Origin: Rosettibacter primus
GTDB lineage: Bacteria > Bacteroidota > Ignavibacteria > Ignavibacteriales > Melioribacteraceae
Length of the DNA: 64,000 nt
Assembly: GCF_036860675.1 (NCBI RefSeq)
Contig: NZ_JAYKGK010000009.1
Span: 1-64,000 of the forward strand
Direction of reading: 5' to 3'
The notes under the pieces are model-generated. The model did not search any database, was not told the origin of the DNA, and saw only the letters and a program-made list of their open reading frames with translations. This document shows positions 27,209 to 38,200 of the stretch, one piece after another. Numbering within the stretch: the stretch's first letter is position 1; every line of letters starts with the position of its first letter. The position numbers and the translations under genes are program-made.

Positions 27209-28207
27209 ATGCTTAACACTACCATCAAAAAACTGAATAACCTTAAGAAAAAATTTTACAACAAAAAAATTGCAGTAATCGGTGATATGATGCTCGATTG
27301 TTATTACTGGGGCGAAGTAAGCAGAATTTCACCTGAAGCTCCTGTACCGGTTGTTGCAATTGATAATGAGTTCTCAAGATTTGGTGGAGCTATGAATGTT
27401 GCTCACAATATTTTGACACTTGGAGGGATTCCTTTACCTATTGGTGTTATTGGAAATGATTACAATGGAAAAATTTTACGCACATTAATGGCAGAATTAA
27501 AAATTAATGATTCATTTATAATTGTTGATAAAGATCGCCCAACAACAACTAAAATTAGAGTGATAGCTCACAATCAGCATGTTGTAAGAATTGATAAAGA
27601 AGATATAACTCCAATCAACTCCAAAATCGAAAATAAAATTATTGATGTATTAAAAAAGAATATCAAAAATATTGATGCAATCATTCTTGAAGATTACAAC
27701 AAGGGTGTTCTTACTTCCAGATTAATCGAAGAAATAATTAATATTGCCAATGAATCCAAAAAAATTATTACAGTTGACCCAAAATTCAATAACTTTTTTT
27801 CTTATAAAAGTGTAACTGTTTTTAAGCCAAATAGAAAAGAAACAGAAGATGTGCTTGGCATTAAAATCAAAACATCGGAAGATATAACTAATGCAGGCAA
27901 AACTTTGATGGAAAAATTAAAAGCTAAATATGTTCTTTTAACACTTGGCGAAGAAGGAGTAGCTCTTTTTGAAAATGGTAAAACAGAAAGAAAAATTCCG
28001 ACAAAAGCAAGAAAAGTAGCAGATGTCTCCGGTGCAGGTGATACTGTAATTTCAACTTTGACTATTGCTCTTACCGCAGGCGCTGATATTTATGATGCAG
28101 CTTATCTTGCTAATTTTGCAGGTGGTCTTGTCTGCGAAGAAGTTGGTATTGTGCCAATTTCAATTGACAAATTGTTCAACGAAGTAATTGACGAGATAAA
28201 AGAATGA
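27209..28207 (+). CDS. hldA: D-glycero-beta-D-manno-heptose-7-phosphate kinase
   Basis: I choose ATG 27209 because GGAG lies 12 nt upstream; an ATG at 27191 overlaps the previous gene. The 332-residue PfkB-family kinase has the GDMMLDCYYWG start, FGGAMNVAHN and the C-terminal GAGDT catalytic motif (DVSGAGDTVIST). It phosphorylates heptose-7-phosphate in ADP-heptose synthesis for the LPS core. It corresponds to the N-terminal half of E. coli HldE. Its stop overlaps the next gene by 4 nt (ATGA). Confidence 0.92.
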   Translation: MLNTTIKKLNNLKKKFYNKKIAVIGDMMLDCYYWGEVSRISPEAPVPVVAIDNEFSRFGGAMNVAHNILTLGGIPLPIGVIGNDYNGKILRTLMAELKINDSFIIVDKDRPTTTKIRVIAHNQHVVRIDKEDITPINSKIENKIIDVLKKNIKNIDAIILEDYNKGVLTSRLIEEIINIANESKKIITVDPKFNNFFSYKSVTVFKPNRKETEDVLGIKIKTSEDITNAGKTLMEKLKAKYVLLTLGEEGVALFENGKTERKIPTKARKVADVSGAGDTVISTLTIALTAGADIYDAAYLANFAGGLVCEEVGIVPISIDKLFNEVIDEIKE

Positions 28208-28683
28208 ACAGAATAAAAGAACTCGACGAACTTATTGAAATTAGAAATGAACTTAAAAAGCAGAATAAAATTGTTGTTTTCACAAATGGCTGTTTTGATA
28301 TACTTCATGCAGGACATGTCGACTATCTCAATAAAGCAAAGTCTCTTGGAGATATCTTAATTGTTGCTGTTAATTCAGATACATCAATGAGAAAAATAAA
28401 AGGCAACAGGCGACCAATTGTTCCTCAAAATGAAAGAGCTTTTATAATTTCTAACTTAAAAGCTGTTGATTATGTAACAATTTTCGAAGAAGAAACTCCT
28501 TACGAAGTTATTAAAAAATTAATACCGGATGTTCTCGTAAAAGGTGCTGACTGGTCTAAAGATAAAATTGTTGGAAGTGATATTGTTGAAGCTGCAGGCG
28601 GAAAAGTAGAAACAATTGAGTTCGTTAATTTTCAATCAACAACAAATATAATTAATACAATACTCGAGAAATTCAAAGAATGA
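28204..28683 (+). CDS. hldC: D-glycero-beta-D-manno-heptose-1-phosphate adenylyltransferase
   Basis: This 159-residue nucleotidyltransferase has FTNGCFDILHAGHVDYL (HxGH) and the NSDTSMRKIKGNRRPI block. It equals the C-terminal half of E. coli HldE and makes ADP-heptose. The ATGA overlaps with both neighbours show a tight operon. Confidence 0.93.
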   Translation: MNRIKELDELIEIRNELKKQNKIVVFTNGCFDILHAGHVDYLNKAKSLGDILIVAVNSDTSMRKIKGNRRPIVPQNERAFIISNLKAVDYVTIFEEETPYEVIKKLIPDVLVKGADWSKDKIVGSDIVEAAGGKVETIEFVNFQSTTNIINTILEKFKE

Positions 28684-31600
28684 TTCAACCATTAAAAAAA
28701 ACAAAAACTAAACGCTCTTTATCCAGAAAAATTATCAATACTTTCATTGGCATATTTCTCGGGATAATATTTTTATTTATTCTTTTTATTGGTTTTTCAC
28801 AGACAAGAACTTTTCGCGAGCTTTTCAGGAACAAAGTAATTGAACTGGTTAACAATGAAATTAATGGAAAGCTAAATATTGAAAAAATTGATGGAACAAT
28901 TCTTACTTCCCTTTTTTTAAGAAACACTTCCGTTAAGATTAACGATGATACACTTCTTTATGCAAATAAAATCGAGATAAAAATTAGTCCGCTTCAACTT
29001 ATATTAAAAAAAATCTATGTAAGAAAAATTTCTCTTGAAAATGCTGAAATAAATTTGCTTCAGCACGAGGATAGTACATGGAATTATCAAAAGCTGCTTA
29101 AACCCAAATTAGAAGATACAACAAAATCTACATTTCCTTTTTACATACAGATTAATGATTTTCAATTAAAAAACATAAACATTGTAAAACAAACTTTCGA
29201 CAACATTAAGTCCAATAAATTCTACAACAACATTAATTATGATGACATTCAAATCAAAAATCTAAATTTATCTGCTCAGGCATTTATCGACATTAATAAT
29301 TCAGATTATTTATTCTTACTGAAAGAATTCTCTTTCAAACCAAATCTTAATCGATTTACACTAAAAAATATTTCAGGAAATTTTGCAGTCACAAAAAATT
29401 TTGCTGCAGTTACAAATTTTGCTTTAGAAACAGACAGCAGCGACATCAGATTAAATGCAAGACTTGACAGCTTGAATCTATTCGGTAATGTTGAGTTGAA
29501 TGATTTTAAAAACTGTCCTGTAACAATTGAACTCAATATAAATTCATTCAACTTTGCTGATTTATCATCATTTATAAAAAGTACTGAAATTTTAAGAGGC
29601 AACTCTTCGCTCAAATTATATGCAAAAGGAAAGTTTGGAGATTTCAATATTCAAAAACTTATTCTCGATTACAGAAAATCTCATATCGAAATTAATGGAA
29701 GAATGCTCAATCTAAATAAACCGGAGAAATTATTTATTGATGCAAAAATTGTTGACACAGATATTAATTATAAAGATGTGATTGCTCTTCTCCCCGATTT
29801 GAAATTGCCCGAATTTGCAAAACTTTCGGTATCTTCTGTAAACATTGAATTCAAAGGAGAACCTACAAATTTCAAAACAAAATTTGCAGGAAATATTGAA
29901 GACGGAAATTTAGCATTTGATTGTTCACTCAATCTAAAAAAGAGCCCAATTATTTATGACATAAAATTCAAAACAAACAACATAAATTTAGAACCATTAC
30001 TTGGCTTTAGGACAATTCTTAATTCATCTGGTTTCTTAACTGGAAAAGGAACAAAACCTGCTGAACTATTAAGTGACTTCAAATTCAATGCAGAAAATTC
30101 CTTTATTAATGATGTGCAAATTGATAAACTTGTTGCAACTGCAAAAGCTCAAAACAAAAACATTAATCTGGATATTGAAGGAAATTCTAAATTAACTGAA
30201 GCAATATTTTTGGGAAATATTGATTTCGTAAATGATACAATCCCAATTTATAGCATTGTTGGGAGTTTGAAAAATCTTGATTTATCTGATTTTACAAAAA
30301 AAGAAAGCGACAAAAGCAATCTAAATTTTTACTTTAGTGCAGAAGGTCAACATATTGACCCGGATAAAATTACAGGCACATTCTCATTTGGGATTGATTC
30401 ATCAAAATTTAGAGAGACTGATATAAAATATTCAAGCATTGATGTAATACTTAAAAAGCAAGATACATACAGAACTATCAACATGATTTCGGATTTTGTT
30501 GATTTTAACATCGAGGGAGATTTTTCTTTAAGCCGGGCAATTGAACTGCTTTCATATGAATCCAAAGCACTTTCTAAAATTATTTCTGATAAACTAAATC
30601 AGTTAAATCCACTCGCTGTAATTTCAAAAGAAAGCAGGATTGACACTGTTCAAATAAATTTACCTGAAATTGCAAAACAAGATTTATCTTTCAATTTCAA
30701 TTTTAAGCTGAAAGATTTTAGTTTAATTGCATCGCTTCTCGGTAATAAAAGACTGGATATTGTGGGAACAGGAAAAGGAAATATTAACAATCAATCATCA
30801 AATTTTTCAATCAACACATCACTCAATTTAGATTATTTTGTTCTAATGCAGAAAGATGAAACAATTTATATTTCTGATTTGGAAACCGATATTAATTTTA
30901 CGCGCAATAATAATTACTTTTCATTCGATAAATTATTTGGGACAGTATCTCTAACAGGAAAAAGATTTTATTCAGGCGGCAACATTGAAAATATTGAAGC
31001 AGATGTAGTCTTCAATCAAAGTAAATTATTTTTTAATACAACAGCAGAAATCGAAAACTTAATAAAAGCGAATGCAGAAGGAATTGTTCTTATAACACCT
31101 GTTGAACAACAAATTTTATTGAACGATTTATCAATTGATTTTCAGAATATAAATTGGAAAAACAGGGATACAATAAAAGTTCTCTTCAATCCGAATTATT
31201 TTAAAATTAAAAACCTCGCTTTAATTCACGATACTTCTTCTATTATTGCAAGTGGAATTATTGAATCAACCGGCAAACAAAATTTGCAATTAAACTTCAA
31301 CAATATCTCCGGCAAAATTTTGAGTAATTATTTATTAGGTTCAATTAATCCATTTCTTAAAGCAGATTGTGATATAAACATTTCTGTTAATGGCGAGTTC
31401 AAAGACCCAAGAATATTAACAAGTGTTAATGTTAATGATATTTCATATTCAAAAAGAAAATTAGGAAATCTTACTGGTACGATTAATTATGAAAACAAAA
31501 AAATATGGACCAATATTAAATATCTGGATTCAACTTATAATTATAACAATCCGCTTTTTACAATAACTGGAAGCATTCCCGTAAACTTAAGTTTTGAATC

Positions 31601-33167
31601 TGTTAAAGATAGAATTATAAAAGATGAAGAGATTGCAATAAAAATAAAATCAGAAAACTTTAATATAAGTTCTCTTGAAAATCTTATTCCAAACATTATT
31701 GAGCAGCGAGGTAATTTAATTACTGAAATTGATGTAACTGGCAGACTTAACAAACCTGAATTTTCAGGTTATATGAATCTAATCAAAGGGCATTTTAAAT
31801 CTCTTAACAATAATCTAAATTATGAATGCGGAATTAAACTAAAATTTGAAAAAAATAAAATTTCTGTGGATAGTTTACTGCTTGCTAACGCTGGAGGAAC
31901 TCGTTATGGTGGTAAAATTTCAGGTTATGGAAATATTCTTTATGATGGTTTATCAATCAAAGATGTATCAATAAATGTGAATGGCAATATTGCACTTTTG
32001 AGTGAGTTATCAAGGCAGACAAGTCCATATCTCTATGGTGACCTTGTTGTGGAAACAAATCCTGATTGCCAGCTTACATGGAAAGATAGCAAATTATTTT
32101 TTAAAGGTAATGTTTTACTTAAACAAACAAATTTAATTTACACAGTCAGCAGTGACAATTATCAGAATTCAGGAAGTAATTTTAAAATAACTTATGTTGT
32201 TGATTCATCAAAAATTGATAAAGAATTATTAAGATTTAGTGAAATACTCGAAGCAGAAAAAAATCTTAAAAAGCAAAATGAGAATTTGAAAGAAAAAGAA
32301 TTTAAGTTTGATTATGATATTGGAATTAAAGTAGATAACATTGCGCAAATGACCTTCATCTTATCTCAAGCTGCAAATCAAAAATTATTTGTTGAGATGA
32401 CCGGTGAATTAAAATATGAATTCATAGATGGAGTAACACGAGCACAGGGTTCATTTCAATTAATGCAGGGTTCAAAATTAGAATTCTTCAAATCATTTGA
32501 TGCAGAAGGCGTAATAAGATTTGAAAGTAATATTACAGACCCATATCTTGATATTATTGCAACTTATACAAATGATTATATTAATCCGAGGGAGCTTAAC
32601 GCAGCTCCTCAAGAAGTTGCTGTAAAAATTAAAATCAAAGGACTACTTTCTGAAATAGGAAAAAACCTTGCAAATAATCCTGAAAGCATTGGAGTTTATG
32701 TTGGAACAAGAAATATTCAAAATAACATTAAAGATACCCGTTATGATTATTCAGATGCCTTTTCTTTCATACTTCTTGGAAAATTTAAAGATGATTTAAC
32801 TGCACAGGATAGAGCAGAAACCGCAGGTTTAATTACAGATGTTCAGAATTCTGCTACATCATTTCTTGGTTCAATGCTTACAAGCTTTGTGAATTCTGCT
32901 GTTGGCGATTTAGTTAATAACATTCAAATTAGCAGAATTGGAGAACATACAAAATTCAGTTTCTCGGGAAGAATTCAAAATCTTCGTTACAGCATTGGAG
33001 GTACAACAGAAGTTTTTCAAAATATAAACAAGGCAAATATTAAAATTGAGTATCCATTTAATCCTAATTTTTTAATTCGAGTTGAAAGAAAAGACCCAAT
33101 TGTACAAAAATACAGTTTTGACGAAAAAATAAATGAATTAGCACTTAAATACAGGTTTGTATTCTGA
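28680..33167 (+). CDS. tamB: TamB/DUF490-family inner-membrane envelope protein
   Basis: This 1495-residue protein has one N-terminal membrane segment (about residues 20-42, IFLGIIFLFILFIGF), a very long beta-rich AsmA-like groove, and a conserved C-terminal TamB domain (about 1150-1495, with RAQGSFQLMQGSKLEFF and the final LALKYRFVF). TamB-type proteins span the periplasm and are implicated in outer-membrane protein assembly and phospholipid transport. It overlaps hldC by 4 nt and rnr by 1 nt. No TamA-like gene is adjacent; BamA-family proteins may substitute. Confidence 0.88.
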   Translation: MIQPLKKTKTKRSLSRKIINTFIGIFLGIIFLFILFIGFSQTRTFRELFRNKVIELVNNEINGKLNIEKIDGTILTSLFLRNTSVKINDDTLLYANKIEIKISPLQLILKKIYVRKISLENAEINLLQHEDSTWNYQKLLKPKLEDTTKSTFPFYIQINDFQLKNINIVKQTFDNIKSNKFYNNINYDDIQIKNLNLSAQAFIDINNSDYLFLLKEFSFKPNLNRFTLKNISGNFAVTKNFAAVTNFALETDSSDIRLNARLDSLNLFGNVELNDFKNCPVTIELNINSFNFADLSSFIKSTEILRGNSSLKLYAKGKFGDFNIQKLILDYRKSHIEINGRMLNLNKPEKLFIDAKIVDTDINYKDVIALLPDLKLPEFAKLSVSSVNIEFKGEPTNFKTKFAGNIEDGNLAFDCSLNLKKSPIIYDIKFKTNNINLEPLLGFRTILNSSGFLTGKGTKPAELLSDFKFNAENSFINDVQIDKLVATAKAQNKNINLDIEGNSKLTEAIFLGNIDFVNDTIPIYSIVGSLKNLDLSDFTKKESDKSNLNFYFSAEGQHIDPDKITGTFSFGIDSSKFRETDIKYSSIDVILKKQDTYRTINMISDFVDFNIEGDFSLSRAIELLSYESKALSKIISDKLNQLNPLAVISKESRIDTVQINLPEIAKQDLSFNFNFKLKDFSLIASLLGNKRLDIVGTGKGNINNQSSNFSINTSLNLDYFVLMQKDETIYISDLETDINFTRNNNYFSFDKLFGTVSLTGKRFYSGGNIENIEADVVFNQSKLFFNTTAEIENLIKANAEGIVLITPVEQQILLNDLSIDFQNINWKNRDTIKVLFNPNYFKIKNLALIHDTSSIIASGIIESTGKQNLQLNFNNISGKILSNYLLGSINPFLKADCDINISVNGEFKDPRILTSVNVNDISYSKRKLGNLTGTINYENKKIWTNIKYLDSTYNYNNPLFTITGSIPVNLSFESVKDRIIKDEEIAIKIKSENFNISSLENLIPNIIEQRGNLITEIDVTGRLNKPEFSGYMNLIKGHFKSLNNNLNYECGIKLKFEKNKISVDSLLLANAGGTRYGGKISGYGNILYDGLSIKDVSINVNGNIALLSELSRQTSPYLYGDLVVETNPDCQLTWKDSKLFFKGNVLLKQTNLIYTVSSDNYQNSGSNFKITYVVDSSKIDKELLRFSEILEAEKNLKKQNENLKEKEFKFDYDIGIKVDNIAQMTFILSQAANQKLFVEMTGELKYEFIDGVTRAQGSFQLMQGSKLEFFKSFDAEGVIRFESNITDPYLDIIATYTNDYINPRELNAAPQEVAVKIKIKGLLSEIGKNLANNPESIGVYVGTRNIQNNIKDTRYDYSDAFSFILLGKFKDDLTAQDRAETAGLITDVQNSATSFLGSMLTSFVNSAVGDLVNNIQISRIGEHTKFSFSGRIQNLRYSIGGTTEVFQNINKANIKIEYPFNPNFLIRVERKDPIVQKYSFDEKINELALKYRFVF

Positions 33168-35263
33168 TGAAGAAAAAAATAAAATCATTTTTTAAAAACA
33201 ATCCATCTCTCAAAATAAAATCAAAAGAGCTTGCCGAGAGACTCAGTATATTCGACAGTTATGAATATGCCGAATTAAAATATTATTTACATAAACTTAC
33301 AGAAGAAGGATTTCTCGAAAAATCCGGCAAGCGTTATCAACTTAATCGTTATGGCAGCGAAAAATTAATAGGCACTCTGCAAATAATTTCAGATGGCGAT
33401 TATGGCTTTGTAATTCTGAATAATCAAAATATCAAAGATGTTTTTATTGCAGGAAAAAATCTTAATACAGCTTTTGATGGTGATATTGTTGAAGTAAAAT
33501 TACTTGAGCGTCAAAGAGGCAAAAATATCGAAGGAACAATTGTCGACATTGTTGAACGAAACAGAAAAGAAATTGTAGGTACACTTCAGAAAAGTAATTC
33601 ATTCTATTTTGTAATTCCTGATGATAAAAAAATTCATCGTGATATTTATATTTCTTCAAAAAATCTTGGCAGCGCAAAAGCTGGAGATAAAGTAGTAGTT
33701 GGAAATATTAAATGGATTTCACCTAATCTTAACCCTGAAGGAAAAATAATTGAAGTTCTTGGAAAAGCAGGTTCATTCGATGTTGAAATTGCTTCTATAG
33801 CTCGAGAATTTGAACTTCCCTATAAATTCCCAAATTCTGTATTAAAAGAAGCTGAAAAAATCACAGAAGAAATTCCCGAAGCCGAATTCAAAAAAAGAAT
33901 TGATTTAAGAGATAAAATTATTTTTACAATTGACCCTGAAGATGCAAAAGATTTTGATGATGCTGTCTCTGTAGAAATACTTAAAAATGGAAATTTTCTG
34001 CTTGGTGTTCATATTGCGGATGTAAGTCACTATGTCAGAGAAAATTCTGCAACTTACAAAGAAGCTCTTAAGAGAGGCACAAGTGTTTATCTAGTTGGAA
34101 AAGTTATTCCAATGCTTCCCGAAAAATTATCAAATCAAATTTGTTCACTTGTACCAGGTAAAGACAGATTAACCTTTTCAGTTTTAGCAGAAGTTACTCC
34201 TACTGGAAAAATTGTCAATTATGAAATTCACAAATCTATTATTAACAGCAAAAGAAGATTTACTTATGAAGAAGTTCAAAAAATAATTGACGAGGGGCAA
34301 GGAGATTTTTATGAACAAATTGCATTACTTAATAAAATTGCAAAAGTGTTAAGAGAAAAAAGAATTAAGAAAGGCAGTATAAACTTTTTTACGCCTGAAG
34401 TTGTCTTTAAACTGGACAAAAATGGGAAACCTGTAGAAATAAACATCAAAAAGGTTGGAGAAAGTAACAATTTAATTGAAGAACTTATGCTTATGGCAAA
34501 TCAAATAATTGCTACACATGTTCAGCCGAAAAAAGGAGAAGAGGTTTATCCTTTTGTATATCGTGTTCATGACCAACCGGATAAAGAAAAAATAATTGAG
34601 TTTGCAAGATTTGTTCGCTCTCTTGGTTATTCATTTGACCCGAACAGTTCTAATAAATCAAAAGAATTTCAAAAACTTCTTGATAGTGTTAAAGGAACTG
34701 AAGAAGAAGCTGTTGTAAATGAAATTGCAATTCGTTCTATGGCAAAAGCAATTTACTCAACAAAAAATATTGGTCATTATGGACTTGGATTTAAGTATTA
34801 CACACACTTTACATCGCCTATCAGAAGATTTCCTGACTTAATAGTTCACAATTTGATTTATAATTACTTGCAAAATAAGCTGGAGAAAAAATATAACATT
34901 GAAGATTTAGAAAAAATTTGCGAACATGCTTCTGAAAGAGAAAGAACTGCTATTAATGCAGAAAGATTATCTGTAAAACTGAAACAAATTGAATATCTCA
35001 AAAGTAAAGTGGGACAGGAATTTCATGGTGTTGTATCTGGAATAACAAATTTTGGAATTTTTGTTGAACTAAGCCAGAATCTTGCAGAAGGTTTAATTCG
35101 TTACCGAGATATGGATGATGATTATTACCTATTTGATGAAAAAAATTATTCAATAACTGGCAAAAGCACAGGAAGAAGAATTCGTCTGGGTGATAAAGTA
35201 AATGTAAAATTAATTCGTGTAGATGAAGAAAAAAGAGAAATCGATTTTAAGCTGATTAATTAA
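33167..35263 (+). CDS. rnr: Ribonuclease R
   Basis: This 698-residue 3'-5' exoribonuclease has an N-terminal winged-helix segment (about 1-65), cold-shock domains (about 70-210), an RNB catalytic domain with the Mg-binding aspartates in DPEDAKDFDDAV, and a C-terminal S1 domain (about 610-695). It degrades structured RNA. The start overlaps the tamB stop (TGATG). Confidence 0.94.
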   Translation: MKKKIKSFFKNNPSLKIKSKELAERLSIFDSYEYAELKYYLHKLTEEGFLEKSGKRYQLNRYGSEKLIGTLQIISDGDYGFVILNNQNIKDVFIAGKNLNTAFDGDIVEVKLLERQRGKNIEGTIVDIVERNRKEIVGTLQKSNSFYFVIPDDKKIHRDIYISSKNLGSAKAGDKVVVGNIKWISPNLNPEGKIIEVLGKAGSFDVEIASIAREFELPYKFPNSVLKEAEKITEEIPEAEFKKRIDLRDKIIFTIDPEDAKDFDDAVSVEILKNGNFLLGVHIADVSHYVRENSATYKEALKRGTSVYLVGKVIPMLPEKLSNQICSLVPGKDRLTFSVLAEVTPTGKIVNYEIHKSIINSKRRFTYEEVQKIIDEGQGDFYEQIALLNKIAKVLREKRIKKGSINFFTPEVVFKLDKNGKPVEINIKKVGESNNLIEELMLMANQIIATHVQPKKGEEVYPFVYRVHDQPDKEKIIEFARFVRSLGYSFDPNSSNKSKEFQKLLDSVKGTEEEAVVNEIAIRSMAKAIYSTKNIGHYGLGFKYYTHFTSPIRRFPDLIVHNLIYNYLQNKLEKKYNIEDLEKICEHASERERTAINAERLSVKLKQIEYLKSKVGQEFHGVVSGITNFGIFVELSQNLAEGLIRYRDMDDDYYLFDEKNYSITGKSTGRRIRLGDKVNVKLIRVDEEKREIDFKLIN

Positions 35264-35296
35264 TTAATCTGTTTGTCATCAATGGCGAGGTAAAGT

Positions 35297-38200
35297 ATGA
35301 AAAAGTTTATTTTTTTACTTGCAGTATTTTTATTAACAACCTGCAATATATTTTCTCAATTTGGACAAAACAGAGTTCAATATAAAAATCATAATTGGTT
35401 TTACATTCAGACAAAACATTTTGATATCTACTTTTCAAATGGTGGAGAAAAAATTGCAGAGTTTACAGCAGCAGAAGCTGAAGATGCTTTGCGTAAACTA
35501 CAACAAGATTTTAATTACGAAATTAATAATAGAATAACACTCGTCGTTTATAATTCACATAACGATTTTCAGGAAACAAATATTACTGATGAATATCTTG
35601 GACAAGGTGTTGGCGGCTTTACAGAGCCATTTAAGAATCGAGTTGTTTTCCCATTCGAAGGCTCTTATGAAAAATTTCGCCATGTGATTCATCATGAACT
35701 CGTTCATGCAGTGATGCAGGACATGTATTTCGGCGGTTCAATTCAAAATGTAATTTCAAAAGGAATTACTCTTCAACTTCCCCACTGGTTCATGGAAGGT
35801 AGTGCAGAATATTTTTCACAGGGCTGGGAAACTTATACAGATATGTTTATAAGAAATGCAATCATCAGTGAGTCATTACCTGATATAAATCAACTAAGCG
35901 GGTATCTCGGTTATCGCGGCGGTCAATCAGTTTTTAAATATATTGCCGATACTTATGGAAGACAAAAATTAGGCGAACTTATCAATAAAATTCAGGGACT
36001 TGGCTCTCTCGAAGCTGCATTAAAATCTTCAATTGGTATTGAATTAGAAGAACTAAATGAACGCTGGAAAAAAAGTTTGAAAAAAGAATATTGGCCTGAC
36101 ATTGCAAAATATCAGGACCCTGATGAATTTGCAAAAAGATTAACTGACAACAAAAAATCTTACGGCTTTTATAATACAAGTCCTTCAATTTCACCTCAGG
36201 GAGATAAAATTGCTTTTATTTCAGATAGAGATATTTATCTCGATGTTTACATCATGGATGCATTAACTGGAAAAATTATTAAAAAAGTTGTTGAAAGTGG
36301 CAAGACAACAGACTTCGAAGAATTGACTGTTCTTCATCCATCTATTGCTTGGTCGCCAGATAATATTAGAATTGCTCTTTCAACTAAAAAAGAAGGATAT
36401 GATGTAATTACAATTATCAATACAAATACAGAAAAAAGTTATGATTTGCCATTTAAGTTCGATGGCATTGAATCAGTTGACTGGTCACGCGATGGAGATA
36501 AATTGGCTTTTGTAGCTCATAATTCAACTCAATCGGATATTTATATTTATAATTTTAAAACAAATGAACTCATAAATCTTACAGATGACATCTTTAGTGA
36601 TAATGACCCCATATGGACTCCTGATTCGAAAAAAATAATTTTTACATCAGATAGAGAAAATTATATTAATCCATCAATGATACCTTCTGATTTTATGATG
36701 AGCAATCATAATTACAAACAGTTAGACCTATATATTATCAACACAGAAACCAAAGAAATTAAAAGACTAACAGATTGGCCATTTAGCAATGAACGATATC
36801 CCGTAGTATCTCCTGATGGGAAAGAAATTTTATTTATATCAGACAAAAATGGAATTAATAATATTTATAAAAAGTCAATTGCTAAAGCTGACAGTTCTGA
36901 TGCTGTCGAACTAATTAATGAAAAAGCTTTACCAATAACTAATTCACTTAGTGAAATAAGTCAACCATCAATTTCTTATGACGGAAAGAAATTGGTGTTT
37001 ACATCTTTATATAAACTTGGTTACAACATTTTTATGCTGAACAATCCTTTTGAAATGAATGCAATTGCAGACTCATTACAGCCAACAAATTATATGACAT
37101 TACTGCGTTCAAAGAAAAATGAAACAACTTCCCTTTTTACTCAAGAACAGGATACAACTAAAACTGATTCCACAAAAACTCTCACTCAGGAAAAAGCAGA
37201 TTCTACTCAAATAAAAGAAAGAAAAATTTTTGTTGGTTCATACATAGCAAAATCTGAAGTAAAAAAAGATTCATCAAAAGTTGATTACAGCAGATACATA
37301 TTTGGAGCTGCAAGTGAAGAAAGTGATAGTACAAGAATTGAAAGACGTAAACAACTTTTTACAGAGAAATTAGATTCTCAGGGTAATTTTCTTGTTAATC
37401 GTTACAAAGTAAATTTCTCTCCAGATTTAATATATGCAAATGCCGGCTACAGCACTCTTTACGGTTTGCAGGGTACAACTATTCTCGCTTTCAGCGATGT
37501 ACTTGGAAATCACCGATTAATTGGAATAACCAGTTTACAAATTGATATTAAAAACAGCGATTATGGTTTAGCTTATTACTATCTTGAAAATAGACTTGAC
37601 TTAGGTTTTGAAGCATTTCATACAGCAAGATTTTTATATCGAACTTCATTTTTTGGTTATGATTTATACCGCTTCAGAAATTTTGGTTTTGTTGCTTCTG
37701 CAAGTTATCCATTTAATAGATTCTATAGACTTGATGGTTCATTAAGTTTGATGAGTGTTACAGCAGAAAATCTGGACAACATTTTTGAGCCAATAGACAA
37801 ATCAACTTATCTTGTTCCTGCTTTAAGTTTTGTTCATGATAATACTCTCGAAGGTTATACTTCTCCAATTGAAGGAACAAGATATGCTTTAACTGTATTT
37901 GGCGACCCCGGATTATCAAGAAGACAGCAAAGTTTCTATTCACTTAATCTTGATTACAGAACCTACTTCCGTTTCTTCTTTGATAATTCTTTTGCTTTCA
38001 GATTATCAGGAGGTTATTCGGGTGGTGGAAATCCCCAAAGATTTTTCCTTGGCGGAACAGAAAACTGGATAAATAGAAATTTTGCAACCGAAGATGTTCC
38101 AATTGAAAATGCATCTGACTTTGCATTTCTATCTCCTGCAATGCCTTTAAGAGGTTATGACTATGCCGAAAAAATTGGAACTAAATATTCTCTTTTAAAT